Part shown: positions 18,033-26,949 of the stretch, in pieces
How positions within the stretch are numbered: position 1 is the stretch's first letter
Layout of the letters: every line of letters begins with the position of its first letter
Source of the DNA: Bordetella parapertussis
Lineage (GTDB): Bacteria; Pseudomonadota; Gammaproteobacteria; Burkholderiales; Burkholderiaceae_B
NCBI GenBank assembly: GCA_945897365.1
Contig: CAMDFD010000004.1
Span: forward strand, 62,001-126,000
Direction of reading: 5' to 3'
Length of the DNA: 64,000 nt
The notes under the pieces: generated by a model
Told to the model about the DNA's origin: nothing
The model's database searches: none
The model's input: only the letters and a program-made list of their open reading frames with translations
Made by a program: the position numbers and the translations under genes

Positions 18033-18419
18033 TTAGTGAAGAGTACGGGGCATTGCCAAAATAAACTCAGGGATATCCACCTCGAATGGAACCCCATTTT
18101 CACCTACGCAATGGTAACTGCCGCGCATTGTACCCACGGGTGTCTTGAGCGGACAGCCGCTGGTGTACTCAAAGGTCTCGCCTGGTCCTAGCAGCGGCTG
18201 CTGACCGACCACGCCCAGCCCGCGGACCTCGTGCTCGCCCCGCTCACCGTCCGAAATAATCCAGTGGCGACTGATCACCTGCGCTGGGCGCTCACCCGTA
18301 TTGGTAATCCGGACCTTATAGGCAAAAACAAACTGCTGTTTGCCCGGATCAGACTGCTCCGGCACAAAATGCGGCTCAACCACGACTGAGAGCTCAAAAG
18401 GTTTCACAAGCACATCCAA
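18033..18419 (-). CDS. apaG: ApaG family protein
   Basis: A 128-residue beta-sandwich protein with the conserved family core YKVRITNTGERPAQVISRHWIISD, GLGVVGQQPLLGPGETFEYTSGCPLKTPVGTMRGSYHC. ApaG is linked to Co2+/Mg2+ homeostasis in enterobacteria and is a fibronectin-III-like fold; its biochemical role is unclear. It is divergent from rpe with 47 nt between the starts and heads the minus-strand run to mltA. Confidence 0.93.
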   Translation of the reverse strand: MDVLVKPFELSVVVEPHFVPEQSDPGKQQFVFAYKVRITNTGERPAQVISRHWIISDGERGEHEVRGLGVVGQQPLLGPGETFEYTSGCPLKTPVGTMRGSYHCVGENGVPFEVDIPEFILAMPRTLH

Positions 18420-18466
18420 AGAAAACTGTAATAATGAGGGTTAACTAGAATCGGTGCTCGCATATC

Positions 18467-19180
18467 ATGCCAGAAACTCACAATTTACCGACAGCTCGCC
18501 TCGCTCCCAGTATTTTATCTGCGGACTTCGCCCGACTGGGCGAAGAAGTTAAAAATGTTGTGGCTGCAGGTGCGGACTGGATTCATTTTGACGTCATGGA
18601 CAACCATTACGTTCCCAATCTGACCATCGGCCCTATGGTTTGTGAGGCTATTCGCCCTCACGTACAAGTCCCCATCGATGTTCATCTGATGGTCGAGCCT
18701 GTCGATAGCCTGATCCCGATGTTTGCCAAAGCGGGCGCCAATGTCATCACGTTTCACCCCGAAGCCTCCCGTCATGTCGATCGCAGCCTTTCCCTGATCC
18801 GTGACCAAGGCTGTCAGGCAGGCCTCGTCTTTAACCCCGGCACACCACTCGACTGGCTCGCACACGTGATGCACAAGGTCGACATCATTTTGCTGATGTC
18901 GGTCAACCCCGGCTTTGGTGGCCAAAGTTTCATCCCTGGTACCTTAGCCAAGCTGCGTCAGGCGCGCGCCTTGATTGATGCGCACACCCGCGCTGGCGGA
19001 CAACCCATCGCTCTCGAGGTCGATGGCGGAGTCAAAACAGACAATATCGGTGCGATCCGTGCCGCAGGCGCTGACACCTTTGTCGCAGGCTCCGCTATTT
19101 TTGGTCAGCCCGACTACACAAGCGTCATCAAAGACATGCGCAAGCAAATCGCGCTTGCGGATCAACAGGCATCGAACTAA
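18467..19180 (+). CDS. rpe: Ribulose-phosphate 3-epimerase
   Basis: A 237-residue TIM-barrel enzyme interconverting ribulose 5-phosphate and xylulose 5-phosphate. Motifs: LAPSILSADFARLGEE, HFDVMDNHYVPNLTIGP with metal-binding His/Asp, HLMVEP, SVNPGFGGQSF and EVDGGV. It is 3 nt upstream of gph and starts the rpe-gph-trp order common in betaproteobacteria. Confidence 0.96.
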   Translation: MPETHNLPTARLAPSILSADFARLGEEVKNVVAAGADWIHFDVMDNHYVPNLTIGPMVCEAIRPHVQVPIDVHLMVEPVDSLIPMFAKAGANVITFHPEASRHVDRSLSLIRDQGCQAGLVFNPGTPLDWLAHVMHKVDIILLMSVNPGFGGQSFIPGTLAKLRQARALIDAHTRAGGQPIALEVDGGVKTDNIGAIRAAGADTFVAGSAIFGQPDYTSVIKDMRKQIALADQQASN

Positions 19181-19183
19181 ACC

Positions 19184-19900
19184 ATGACAGCACCAACAAC
19201 AGCCGCCCCTTCTGCCAAGCTCTCCTCCAAGTCTTACGATGCCGTCCTGCTGGATCTGGACGGCACACTGATGGATACGATCCCCGACCTAGCAATCGCC
19301 GTCAATGCCATGCTGACAGAGTTGGATTTCGCCACCATGCCTCAGTCGGAGATTTCGACTTATATTGGCAAAGGTTCTGACAGCCTGATGCGCCGCATTC
19401 TGGCAACCGCCCAAGGAGGCAAACCCGCCTCAGAGGCCTTGTTTCTCCGTGGTCGCGACATCTATTACGCCGAGTACCACAAGATTAACGGCGACAACGC
19501 CATCATTTTCGATGGCGTGATCCCAGGGCTTGAGCGCATACAGAGCATGGGCCTGAAAATGGCCGTCGTGACGAACAAAAATACTGAATTCACCATGCCC
19601 CTGCTGGAGCGCACCGGTCTATTGCGCTTTATGCAAGGCGTTGTTTGTGGTGACACTCTACTCGAACGTAAGCCAAACCCTGCCCCGATGGTCCATGCCT
19701 GCGCCCTCTTGGGAACCAAACCCGCGCGCACCTGCGCGGTCGGCGACTCGATCAACGATGCACTCTCAGCGCGCGCAGCAGGCTGCTCGGTTCTGGCAGT
19801 CCCCTACGGCTACAACGAAGGACAGAGCGTGCACACTCTGGATGTCGATGCTATAGTAGACTCCATTGATGCGGCAGCCCTTTGGGTTGCGGCCCGCTAA
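19184..19900 (+). CDS. gph: Phosphoglycolate phosphatase
   Basis: A HAD-superfamily phosphatase of 238 residues. Motif I is LLDLDGTLMDT, motif II VVTNK, motif III the Lys in LERKPNP, motif IV VGDSINDALSARAAG. It dephosphorylates 2-phosphoglycolate, which arises from DNA repair and oxidative damage. Some residues after the initiator (TTAAPSAKLSSKS) form a short unstructured extension. It is translated 3 nt after rpe and lies just before the trp leader, an association seen in many proteobacteria. Confidence 0.92.
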   Translation: MTAPTTAAPSAKLSSKSYDAVLLDLDGTLMDTIPDLAIAVNAMLTELDFATMPQSEISTYIGKGSDSLMRRILATAQGGKPASEALFLRGRDIYYAEYHKINGDNAIIFDGVIPGLERIQSMGLKMAVVTNKNTEFTMPLLERTGLLRFMQGVVCGDTLLERKPNPAPMVHACALLGTKPARTCAVGDSINDALSARAAGCSVLAVPYGYNEGQSVHTLDVDAIVDSIDAAALWVAAR

Positions 19901-19955
19901 TATCAGCATAGCGCCCTACGGATTTAGACCCTTACTTGAGAGTATAGTTTTTTAG

Positions 19956-20027
19956 ATGAACAGTCCCGCTCACATCCAAACCCTTCCTTGCGCCTCGTGG
20001 CGCTGGTGGCGTTTGTGTTCCGGGTGA
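19956..20027 (+). CDS. trpL: trp operon leader peptide
   Basis: A 23-codon reading frame whose product is MNSPAHIQTLPCASWRWWRL followed by CSG. The three Trp codons at positions 15, 17 and 18 come just before a predicted attenuator, the signature of a ribosome-stalling sensor of charged tRNA-Trp. A TATAGT hexamer at 19943-19948 is a candidate -10, which would put transcription start close to the ATG; the only purine-rich site upstream is GAGAG (19938-19942), rather far away. No other tryptophan-rich frame exists in the gap. The peptide itself is not expected to have a separate function. Confidence 0.88.
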   Translation: MNSPAHIQTLPCASWRWWRLCSG

Positions 20028-20083
20028 TGGTTCGTCTGACTCCGGCCGCGAGGCTATAAACCTCAAAGCCAACAATACAAACC

Positions 20084-20116
20084 AAGCCCGTCCAACCATG
20101 GCCGGGCTTTTTTTTT
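20084..20116 (+). terminator. trp attenuator terminator hairpin
   Basis: AAGCCCG (20084-20090) pairs with CGGGCTT (20103-20109), followed by nine T residues (20108-20116). Competing pairings are visible. GCCTCG, just before the Trp codons, can pair with CGAGGC (20049-20054). ATGGTT (20027-20032) can pair with AACCAT (20094-20099) inside the terminator loop, a candidate antiterminator. Together with the leader peptide this is a classical attenuation control of trpEGDC. The exact fold was judged by eye. Confidence 0.88.
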
Positions 20117-20156
20117 AGTAAACCCGGTCTGCTAACTGCGAGAACCGCCCGAACAG

Positions 20157-21695
20157 ATGACTGAAATCGAATTTAAAGCCCTTGCGGCTCAAGGCTACAA
20201 CCGCATTCCATTGATCGCAGAGACCTATGCCGACCTAGATACCCCTCTGGGGATTTACCTCAAACTTGCGCACACCGGACCGCAGGGAGGCAAGAACTCC
20301 TGCCTGCTCGAGTCTGTCGTGGGCGGCGAGCGCTTTGGGCGTTATTCTTTTATCGGACTCCCTGCGCGCAATGTCATACAAGCGCGTGGTAACAAAACCA
20401 CACTATTACGTGACGACAACATTGTCGAAACCTACGAAGGCGACCCGCTGAGCTTTATCTCCGAGTATCAAAGCCGCTTTAAGGTCGCGTTGCGCCCTGG
20501 CATGCCGCGCTTTGCAGGTGGCTTGGCGGGCTATTTTGGCTACGACACAGTGCGCAATATCGAGCCCAAACTCGGTCCCGCCCTCAAACCCTACCCTGCT
20601 GGCATGGGCGAAGGCCCCCCAGATATCCTGTTACTGCAGACCGACGAACTCGTCATTGTGGACAACCTGGCCGGTCGGATTTATCTGATGGTGTATGCCG
20701 ACCCTACTGAACCCGAAGCCTTTAGCCGTGCACAAAAGCGCCTTAAAGAGTTGCGAATCAAGCTGCGCAAACCTATTGAAATTCCTTATAGTCACTCAAG
20801 CGTCGTCACCAAAGAAGAGCGCAGCTTTGCCAAAGTGGACTACCTCGCCGCTGTGCGACGCGCCAAGGAATACATCGCCGCGGGCGATCTGATGCAAGTC
20901 CAAGTCGGACAGGTCATCACCAAACCCTTTAGCGATTCGCCACTTTCTCTTTACCGCGCGCTGCGCTCGCTCAATCCCTCACCGTATATGTACTTCTGGA
21001 ACTTTGGTGATTTCCAAGTCGTCGGCGCCTCCCCCGAAATTCTGGTGCGCCAAGAAGCCTTGCCCATCGCCGAAGGCGCCCCCGCAGGCGCACAGGCGGA
21101 AACAGAAATCACGATTCGGCCGTTAGCGGGTACGCGCAAGCGTGGCGCGACACCAGAAGAAGACGCCGCCTTGGCCGAGGAATTACTGGCAGATCCTAAA
21201 GAGCGTGCCGAACACGTTATGCTGATCGACCTCGCGCGCAATGACGTCGGTCGTGTCGCCAAAATTGGCTCCGTTAAAGTCACCGACACCATGGTGATCG
21301 AACGTTATTCACACGTGATGCACTTGGTCTCAAACGTGACGGGTACGCTTGAAGCGGGGATGAGCAATATGGATGTATTGCGCGCCTCGTTCCCCGCCGG
21401 CACATTGACCGGCGCACCCAAAGTTCGCGCCATGCAAATGATCGATGAACTCGAGCCCGTGCGCCGAGGCATTTACGGGGGTGCCGCCGGCTACTTGAGC
21501 TACGGTGGAGAAATGGATGTTGCTATCGCGATTCGCACCGGTATCATCAAGGACGGAATGCTTTACGTGCAGGCCGCCGCCGGCATCGTGGCCGACTCGG
21601 ATCCCGAAATGGAATGGCTCGAGACTGAAGCCAAAGCACGCGCCGTTTTACGTGCCGCAGAACAAGTACAAAACGGTCTCGATGATCCGTTCTAA
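20157..21695 (+). CDS. trpE: Anthranilate synthase component I
   Basis: The 512-residue protein converts chorismate and ammonia to anthranilate, the first tryptophan step, working with TrpG. The N-terminal feedback site has LLES (50-53). The C-terminal chorismate-binding domain shows MQVQVGQ, IRPLAGTRKRG, MLIDLARND, YSHVMHLVSNV, GTLTGAPKVRAM and GGAAGYLSYGGEMD. The length matches TrpE. It is the first structural gene behind the trpL attenuator; trpG follows after 24 nt. Confidence 0.97.
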   Translation: MTEIEFKALAAQGYNRIPLIAETYADLDTPLGIYLKLAHTGPQGGKNSCLLESVVGGERFGRYSFIGLPARNVIQARGNKTTLLRDDNIVETYEGDPLSFISEYQSRFKVALRPGMPRFAGGLAGYFGYDTVRNIEPKLGPALKPYPAGMGEGPPDILLLQTDELVIVDNLAGRIYLMVYADPTEPEAFSRAQKRLKELRIKLRKPIEIPYSHSSVVTKEERSFAKVDYLAAVRRAKEYIAAGDLMQVQVGQVITKPFSDSPLSLYRALRSLNPSPYMYFWNFGDFQVVGASPEILVRQEALPIAEGAPAGAQAETEITIRPLAGTRKRGATPEEDAALAEELLADPKERAEHVMLIDLARNDVGRVAKIGSVKVTDTMVIERYSHVMHLVSNVTGTLEAGMSNMDVLRASFPAGTLTGAPKVRAMQMIDELEPVRRGIYGGAAGYLSYGGEMDVAIAIRTGIIKDGMLYVQAAAGIVADSDPEMEWLETEAKARAVLRAAEQVQNGLDDPF

Positions 21696-21719
21696 CTCGC
21701 CAAAAACAGGACTGATGAC

Positions 21720-22310
21720 ATGTTATTGATGATCGACAATTACGACTCGTTTACCTACAACCTGGTGCAGTATTTTGGCGAGCTCGGTGAAGACGTGCGC
21801 GTCTACCGCAACGACCAGATCACGCTCGAAGAAATCGACGCGCTCAAACCAGATCACATCTGCATTTCACCAGGCCCCTGCTCACCCGCCGAGGCCGGCG
21901 TCTCCGTCGACGTCATCAAGCGCTACGCCGGTAAAGTGCCGATTCTGGGGGTGTGCTTGGGACATCAAGCCATCGGCGCTGCCTTCGGTGGCAAGATTGT
22001 CCGTGCCCTGCAAATCATGCATGGAAAAACTTCGGCGATCACGCATACCAACTCGGACGTATTCAAAAACCTGCCCTCGCCCTTTACCGTGATCCGCTAC
22101 CATTCACTGGCCATCGAGCGCGCCACGATTCCAGACTGCCTGGAAATCACCGCCCAAACCGCGGATGGTGAAATCATGGGCGTGCGCCACAAAACACTTC
22201 CCATCTATGGCGTACAGTTTCACCCCGAGTCCATTTTGAGTGAGCATGGTCACGCCATGCTGCGTAACTTTCTCGAACTGCCTGCCACCAAAACGGCTTC
22301 GACCAAATAG
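21720..22310 (+). CDS. trpG: Anthranilate synthase component II (glutamine amidotransferase)
   Basis: A class I glutamine amidotransferase of 196 residues supplying ammonia to TrpE. The nucleophile is C79 in GVCLGHQ, with the His/Glu pair in FHPESILSEHG near the C-terminus. MIDNYDSFTYNLVQY at the start and SPGPCSPAEAG are diagnostic. It could also serve folate synthesis as PabA, since many bacteria share one subunit. Confidence 0.96.
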   Translation: MLLMIDNYDSFTYNLVQYFGELGEDVRVYRNDQITLEEIDALKPDHICISPGPCSPAEAGVSVDVIKRYAGKVPILGVCLGHQAIGAAFGGKIVRALQIMHGKTSAITHTNSDVFKNLPSPFTVIRYHSLAIERATIPDCLEITAQTADGEIMGVRHKTLPIYGVQFHPESILSEHGHAMLRNFLELPATKTASTK

Positions 22311-22321
22311 GACTGCGCCCC

Positions 22322-23350
22322 ATGATTACTCCGAGCGAAGCACTCCACCGCTGCATCGAACACCGTGAAATTTTTCATGATGAAATGCTCCATCTCATGC
22401 GTATGTTGATGCGCGGCGAGATGTCGCCCACCATCGCCGCGGCCTTGCTCATGGGTCTGCGCGTCAAAAAAGAAACCATTGGTGAAATCACCGCTGCCGC
22501 ACAAGTCATGCGCGAATTCGCCACCCCTGTGCATGTCGCCAATCCCCAAGATATGGTGGACATGTGCGGTACGGGCGGTGATGGAAGCAACACCTTTAAC
22601 ATCTCCACGACCGCGATGTTTGTCGCTGCGGCGGCTGGTGTACCCATCGCTAAACACGGTGGACGCAGCGCATCCTCATCATCGGGCAGTGCAGATGTAC
22701 TCGAAGCGCTCGGCGCCAATCTTTCTCTGACGCCCGAACAAGTCTCCGCATGCATTGAGGAAACTGGCATCGGCTTTATGTTCGCCCCCGCTCACCACGG
22801 CGCGATGAAAAATATCGCACCCGTGCGTAAAGAGCTCGGCGTGCGGACCATTTTTAATCTCCTTGGGCCTTTGACGAATCCTGCTGGTGCTGCCAATCAA
22901 CTGATGGGCGTCTTTCACCCCGATCTCGTCGGCATACAGGTGCGCGTGTTGCAGTCTCTCGGCTCACGTCATGTCATGATTGTGCACGGTAAAGACGGGA
23001 TGGATGAGGCCTCGCTGGGTGCAGGCACACTGGTTGGGGAGCTCAAAGACGGTGTCATCCACGAATACGAAATTCATCCCGAGGACTTTGGTTTAACCAT
23101 GGCCTCCAATCGCAGCATCAGAGTCCAGAGCAAAGAAGAATCACGCGATTACGTCCTCGAAGCGCTGGGTAATATACCCGGCACCGCGCGCGACATTGTG
23201 GCGTTTAACGCAGGACTTGCCATTTATGTGGGTAATCATGCCACCACGATTCAAGACGGGATTAAGATGGCCTTTGAAGCGATTGCGAGCGGTGCCGCAC
23301 GCAACAAACTCGAAGCCTTTTGTGCACACACACGGAAATATGCAGCATGA
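22322..23350 (+). CDS. trpD: Anthranilate phosphoribosyltransferase
   Basis: The 342-residue enzyme transfers phosphoribose from PRPP to anthranilate. The glycine-rich PRPP loop CGTGGDGSNTFNIST, KHGGRSASSSSGSADVLEALG and FNLLGPLTNPAGA are all present. The stop overlaps the trpC start (ATGA at 23347-23350), giving coupled translation. Confidence 0.96.
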   Translation: MITPSEALHRCIEHREIFHDEMLHLMRMLMRGEMSPTIAAALLMGLRVKKETIGEITAAAQVMREFATPVHVANPQDMVDMCGTGGDGSNTFNISTTAMFVAAAAGVPIAKHGGRSASSSSGSADVLEALGANLSLTPEQVSACIEETGIGFMFAPAHHGAMKNIAPVRKELGVRTIFNLLGPLTNPAGAANQLMGVFHPDLVGIQVRVLQSLGSRHVMIVHGKDGMDEASLGAGTLVGELKDGVIHEYEIHPEDFGLTMASNRSIRVQSKEESRDYVLEALGNIPGTARDIVAFNAGLAIYVGNHATTIQDGIKMAFEAIASGAARNKLEAFCAHTRKYAA

Positions 23351-24135
23351 GCGATATCCTCAATAAAATCCTCGCCGTCAAGACCCAAGAAGTCGCCGCA
23401 GAGCGCCAAGTGCGCAGCGAAGCCGAGCTCCTCAAAGAAGCCAAAGCGCGCAAAGATGTCCGCGGTTTTGGTAAAGCTCTCGAAACCAAGATCGCCGCAG
23501 GCAAGCCCGGCGTCATTGCGGAGATTAAAAAAGCCTCTCCCTCAAAAGGCGTACTGCGCGAGATTTTTATCCCTGCCGAAATCGCTGCGTCTTATGCCGA
23601 GCATGGTGCAGCGTGTTTATCCGTCTTGACGGATAAACAATTTTTTCTAGGTGACGATGACTATCTGCGTCAAGCGCGTGAGGCATGCACACTCCCCGCA
23701 TTACGCAAAGACTTTATCGTCGATCCGTATCAAATTATCGCCGCCCGGGCCATGGGTGCGGACTGTGTCTTGCTGATTGTTTCTGCCTTGAGTTCTACTC
23801 AGCTCTCTGAGTTTGAGGAGTGCGCCTTCGAGCTTGGTATGGATGTGCTGGTCGAGGTCCATGATGCCGAGGAACTCGACATCGCGCTCGACATGAACAC
23901 CTCACTGCTTGGCATCAATAATCGTAATCTGCGTACCTTCGAAACCTCGCTGCAGAACACGCTCGATTTGCTGCAACGCATCCCCATCGGCAAACTTGTG
24001 ATTACCGAAAGCGGTATTTTGGCGCCTGCGGATGTGCAATTGATGCGTGACAATGATGTCAATGCCTTCCTAGTTGGCGAAGCCTTTATGCGCGCACCCA
24101 ATCCCGGCGCAGAGCTTGCGCGTTTGTTTGCCTGA
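23347..24135 (+). CDS. trpC: Indole-3-glycerol phosphate synthase
   Basis: A monofunctional TrpC barrel of 262 residues, closing the indole ring. Conserved segments are VIAEIKKASPSKG, LSVLTDKQFFLG, LPALRKDFIVDPYQI, LGINNRNLRTF and ITESGI. The start is the ATG overlapping the trpD stop; an in-frame start at 23320 would lie inside trpD. trpF, trpB and trpA are not in this window, which is the usual split arrangement in betaproteobacteria. Confidence 0.96.
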   Translation: MSDILNKILAVKTQEVAAERQVRSEAELLKEAKARKDVRGFGKALETKIAAGKPGVIAEIKKASPSKGVLREIFIPAEIAASYAEHGAACLSVLTDKQFFLGDDDYLRQAREACTLPALRKDFIVDPYQIIAARAMGADCVLLIVSALSSTQLSEFEECAFELGMDVLVEVHDAEELDIALDMNTSLLGINNRNLRTFETSLQNTLDLLQRIPIGKLVITESGILAPADVQLMRDNDVNAFLVGEAFMRAPNPGAELARLFA

Positions 24136-24151
24136 GCGCGCTGTCCTGCGC

Positions 24152-24898
24152 ATGACACCTCAGAGTAATCAGCTCCAAGAGTCCTCACTCTGGGCGCATC
24201 TCGAACGCATTCCGAACGCGTGGCAACCATGTCTGGCCTCTGCGTCTGTTCGCACCGCGCTCGAGAGCCTCTCGACCATGCTGCAAACCCGCCTCGCGCA
24301 AGGTGTAGTCATCTATCCCTCGCGCCCCTTTCGAGCGCTTGACACCCTGCAACCCAGCACTGTCAAGGTCGTGATTTTGGGTCAAGACCCCTATCACGGT
24401 TCTGGACAAGCGCAGGGACTCGCTTTTTCTGTCCCAGATGGCTTCAAACGCCCACCAAGCTTGCGTAATATTTTGCAAGAAATTGAGCGCGAATATCCGA
24501 CCAATCAGTCAGAATTTATATTGGCCTCCAACCTTCTTAAAAACGATTTGTCACGTTGGGCACTGCAAGGCGTGCTTCTCCTCAATACCTGCCTAACTGT
24601 CGAGGATAGACAGCCCGCCTCACATGCCCGGGCGGGCTGGGAAACGGTGACGGACGCTCTCATCTCTGAGGTTGCCCGCGATCCCTCACCCAAAGTATTC
24701 ATGCTCTGGGGGGCACATGCCCAAGCCAAGCGTGGACACCTGGCCGATCAAGGCGATCACCTGATTTTGATGGCGAATCATCCCTCTCCACTCTCAGCCA
24801 GAAGACCTCCAGTTCCGTTTGTCGGCTGCAATCATTTCCACTTGGCAAATGAATGGTTAAAACAACACAACCGCCAAGTAATTGACTGGAAAGCATAA
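24152..24898 (+). CDS. ung: Uracil-DNA glycosylase (family 1)
   Basis: The 248-residue base-excision enzyme removes uracil from DNA. The water-activating motif GQDPYHG and the C-terminal NHPSPLSA loop with catalytic His are both intact, and the Phe-stacking segment GLAFSVP is present. The ATG at 24152 gives a normal N-terminus; a longer frame from 24074 would overlap trpC. It is 16 nt after trpC and may ride on the trp transcript. Confidence 0.95.
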   Translation: MTPQSNQLQESSLWAHLERIPNAWQPCLASASVRTALESLSTMLQTRLAQGVVIYPSRPFRALDTLQPSTVKVVILGQDPYHGSGQAQGLAFSVPDGFKRPPSLRNILQEIEREYPTNQSEFILASNLLKNDLSRWALQGVLLLNTCLTVEDRQPASHARAGWETVTDALISEVARDPSPKVFMLWGAHAQAKRGHLADQGDHLILMANHPSPLSARRPPVPFVGCNHFHLANEWLKQHNRQVIDWKA

Positions 24899-25185
24899 TT
24901 TTTCACCTAAAGGGTATACCCGAATTAAAAAATAGGTTAGTATTCGAAACTGCATAAAAAATGCATAAGTCTGAAAACAGGCAAACAACCTAGATTTCAG
25001 CTTCACATCATCGATTCCTGACCTCCTTTCCTTTCGTGGGCAGCTAGTGTGATCCAGATAGATGGATCTACAGCCCAGACGTTCGGTTGATTCGGTCGGC
25101 ACGATGCTCGATTCAACCGACGACCGCCGGTCTACCAATTCTCCGGGCTGCGTCACATGGCCACTATCTGGCCTAAAGGAAAGTC
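24899..25185 (+). other. 287-nt leader of the RNA helicase gene with nested inverted repeats
   Basis: No gene is supported here. It is AT-rich near ung and then structured. CAGCCC (25071-25076) can pair with GGGCTG (25145-25150), enclosing CGGTTGA (25084-25090) and TCAACCG (25113-25119). Cold-shock RNA helicase mRNAs often have long folded 5' leaders with autoregulation; whether this one does is inference. Confidence 0.4.
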
Positions 25186-26949
25186 ATGTCCTTCGATTCG
25201 TTGGGGCTCGTCCCCGCTTTGTTGTCTTCCATTGAACGTACCGGCTTCACCACGCCGACACCCGTCCAGATGTCTGCGATTCCAGCAGCCTTGGCAGGTG
25301 CTGACTTAATGGTGTCCGCCCAGACAGGCAGCGGCAAGACCGCAGCCTTTATGCTTCCGGCACTCAACAAAATCGCTCACAAGCCCGGTAACAAAGGCCG
25401 TGGCGTCCAAGTGCTGGTGCTGACCCCCACACGCGAACTCGCCATGCAGGTCAGCGAAGCCACCGAAATGTACGGTAGCAACCTAGACGATCTGCGTGTT
25501 GCGACGGTTGTTGGCGGCATGCCTTACGGCGCCCAACTCAAAGCACTCTCACGTCGTGTCGATGTGCTGGTGGCCACACCCGGCCGTCTCCTGGATCACC
25601 TGCAAGCACGTCGTGTCGACTTGTCGACCGTGCACACCTTGGTACTCGACGAAGCTGACCGCATGCTCGACATGGGTTTCATCGACGACATCAATACCAT
25701 CGTTGATCGTTGCCCCGAGTCACGCCAGACCTTGCTATTCTCCGCGACGTTGGACGGCACCGTTGCCAAGCTCGCCGCACGCATGATGCGCGATCCACAG
25801 CGTATCGAAATGACTTCACAGTCAGATCGTCACGCCAACATCACACAAACATTGCTGTATGCCGATGACGCTGGTCACAAACTGCGCTTGCTTGACCATC
25901 TCTTGCGCGACGTGTCGATGGACCAGGCCATTATCTTCACCGCCACCAAGCGTGGCGCGGACGATCTGGCCGAACACCTCGCCGACAGCGGTTTTTCAGT
26001 CATGGCCTTGCATGGCGACATGAACCAGCGCCAGCGCTCACGCACGTTGTCCGAAGTTCAGGACGGTCGTGTCCGTGTCTTGGTTGCCACTGACGTTGCG
26101 GCTCGCGGCATCGACGTTCAGGCCATCAGCCACGCCATCAACTACGACTTGCCGATGCAGCCCGAGGACTACGTACACCGCATTGGTCGTACCGGTCGTG
26201 CCGGTCGCGATGGCGCAGCCTTTACCTTGGCTGTCCACAGCGAGCGTCATAAAATACGCCGCATCGAACATTTCATCGGCAACACCATCCCTCCAGGCGT
26301 GATTGCTGGCCTCGAGCCACAGCGCACCCCAAGCGCTCGCCCCGAAGGTGCGTCGCGCGGTGCGGGTGGTAAAAAGCCAAATCGCTGGAGCAATGATCGC
26401 AGTGGTGATCGCTTCGGCAGCAGCAACGACCGTTACTCCGCTGGCCGCAGCGAGCCCCGTACCTTTGCCCCACGCGGCGATGCGCCCAGCGGTGCTCCAC
26501 GTGCAGACCGACCCTATGCGGATCGTGGCGAGAAATCTTTCGCACCCCGTGGTGACAGACCTTTTGCACCACGCGGTGACAAGCCTTTTGGTGATCGCGA
26601 GCGCACGTTCGCACCCCGTGGTGACAAGCCCTCTTATGCACCGCGCGGTGATCGTAGCGATCGTCCCCAAGGTGCACGCAGCGACAATCCTTTCGCCAGC
26701 ACACGCGGCGAAGGCCGTCCTTTTGAGCACCGCGGCGATCGCGCACCCTCAGATCGTCCAGCCTATGCAGGCAAGCCTGCGGCACGCCCAGGGCGTGAGT
26801 TTGCACCTCGATCAGCCGCGCCAGGCGGCAAGACTTTCGCCCCGCGCGGTGATGGTCCTGCTCGCGCACCAGGCGCGGCACGTCCTGGCGCACCTCGCGC
26901 TGCGGCAGGCGCACGTCGTGGCTTTAACTTTGATGGTGGTCGCCGCTAA
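25186..26949 (+). CDS. DEAD-box RNA helicase, RhlE-type, with FAPRGD-repeat tail
   Basis: A 587-residue ATP-dependent RNA helicase. The first 380 residues hold the core: Q motif (TTPTPVQ), AQTGSGKT, PTRELAMQ, DEADRMLDMGF, SAT, and in the second domain RGIDVQ and HRIGRTGRAGR. From about residue 400 to the end the protein is Arg/Gly/Asp/Pro-rich, with five exact copies and one variant of FAPRGD. Such RGG-like tails bind RNA and can promote condensates or ribosome association. Members act in rRNA maturation, mRNA decay and cold adaptation. RhlE is the best family match; the helicase named DeaD/CsdA has a different C-terminal domain. The last 17 nt overlap the next gene. Confidence 0.88.
   Translation: MSFDSLGLVPALLSSIERTGFTTPTPVQMSAIPAALAGADLMVSAQTGSGKTAAFMLPALNKIAHKPGNKGRGVQVLVLTPTRELAMQVSEATEMYGSNLDDLRVATVVGGMPYGAQLKALSRRVDVLVATPGRLLDHLQARRVDLSTVHTLVLDEADRMLDMGFIDDINTIVDRCPESRQTLLFSATLDGTVAKLAARMMRDPQRIEMTSQSDRHANITQTLLYADDAGHKLRLLDHLLRDVSMDQAIIFTATKRGADDLAEHLADSGFSVMALHGDMNQRQRSRTLSEVQDGRVRVLVATDVAARGIDVQAISHAINYDLPMQPEDYVHRIGRTGRAGRDGAAFTLAVHSERHKIRRIEHFIGNTIPPGVIAGLEPQRTPSARPEGASRGAGGKKPNRWSNDRSGDRFGSSNDRYSAGRSEPRTFAPRGDAPSGAPRADRPYADRGEKSFAPRGDRPFAPRGDKPFGDRERTFAPRGDKPSYAPRGDRSDRPQGARSDNPFASTRGEGRPFEHRGDRAPSDRPAYAGKPAARPGREFAPRSAAPGGKTFAPRGDGPARAPGAARPGAPRAAAGARRGFNFDGGRR

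Noticed and set aside
26038..26914. Antisense frames across the helicase tail
   Set aside because: They mirror the repeats, have no credible protein features and overlap a well supported gene.
26303..26932. Long open frame upstream of the MidA-type gene through the helicase tail
   Set aside because: It lies in another frame of the FAPRGD-repeat region; the stop-free run is due to repeat composition and the product has no recognisable fold.
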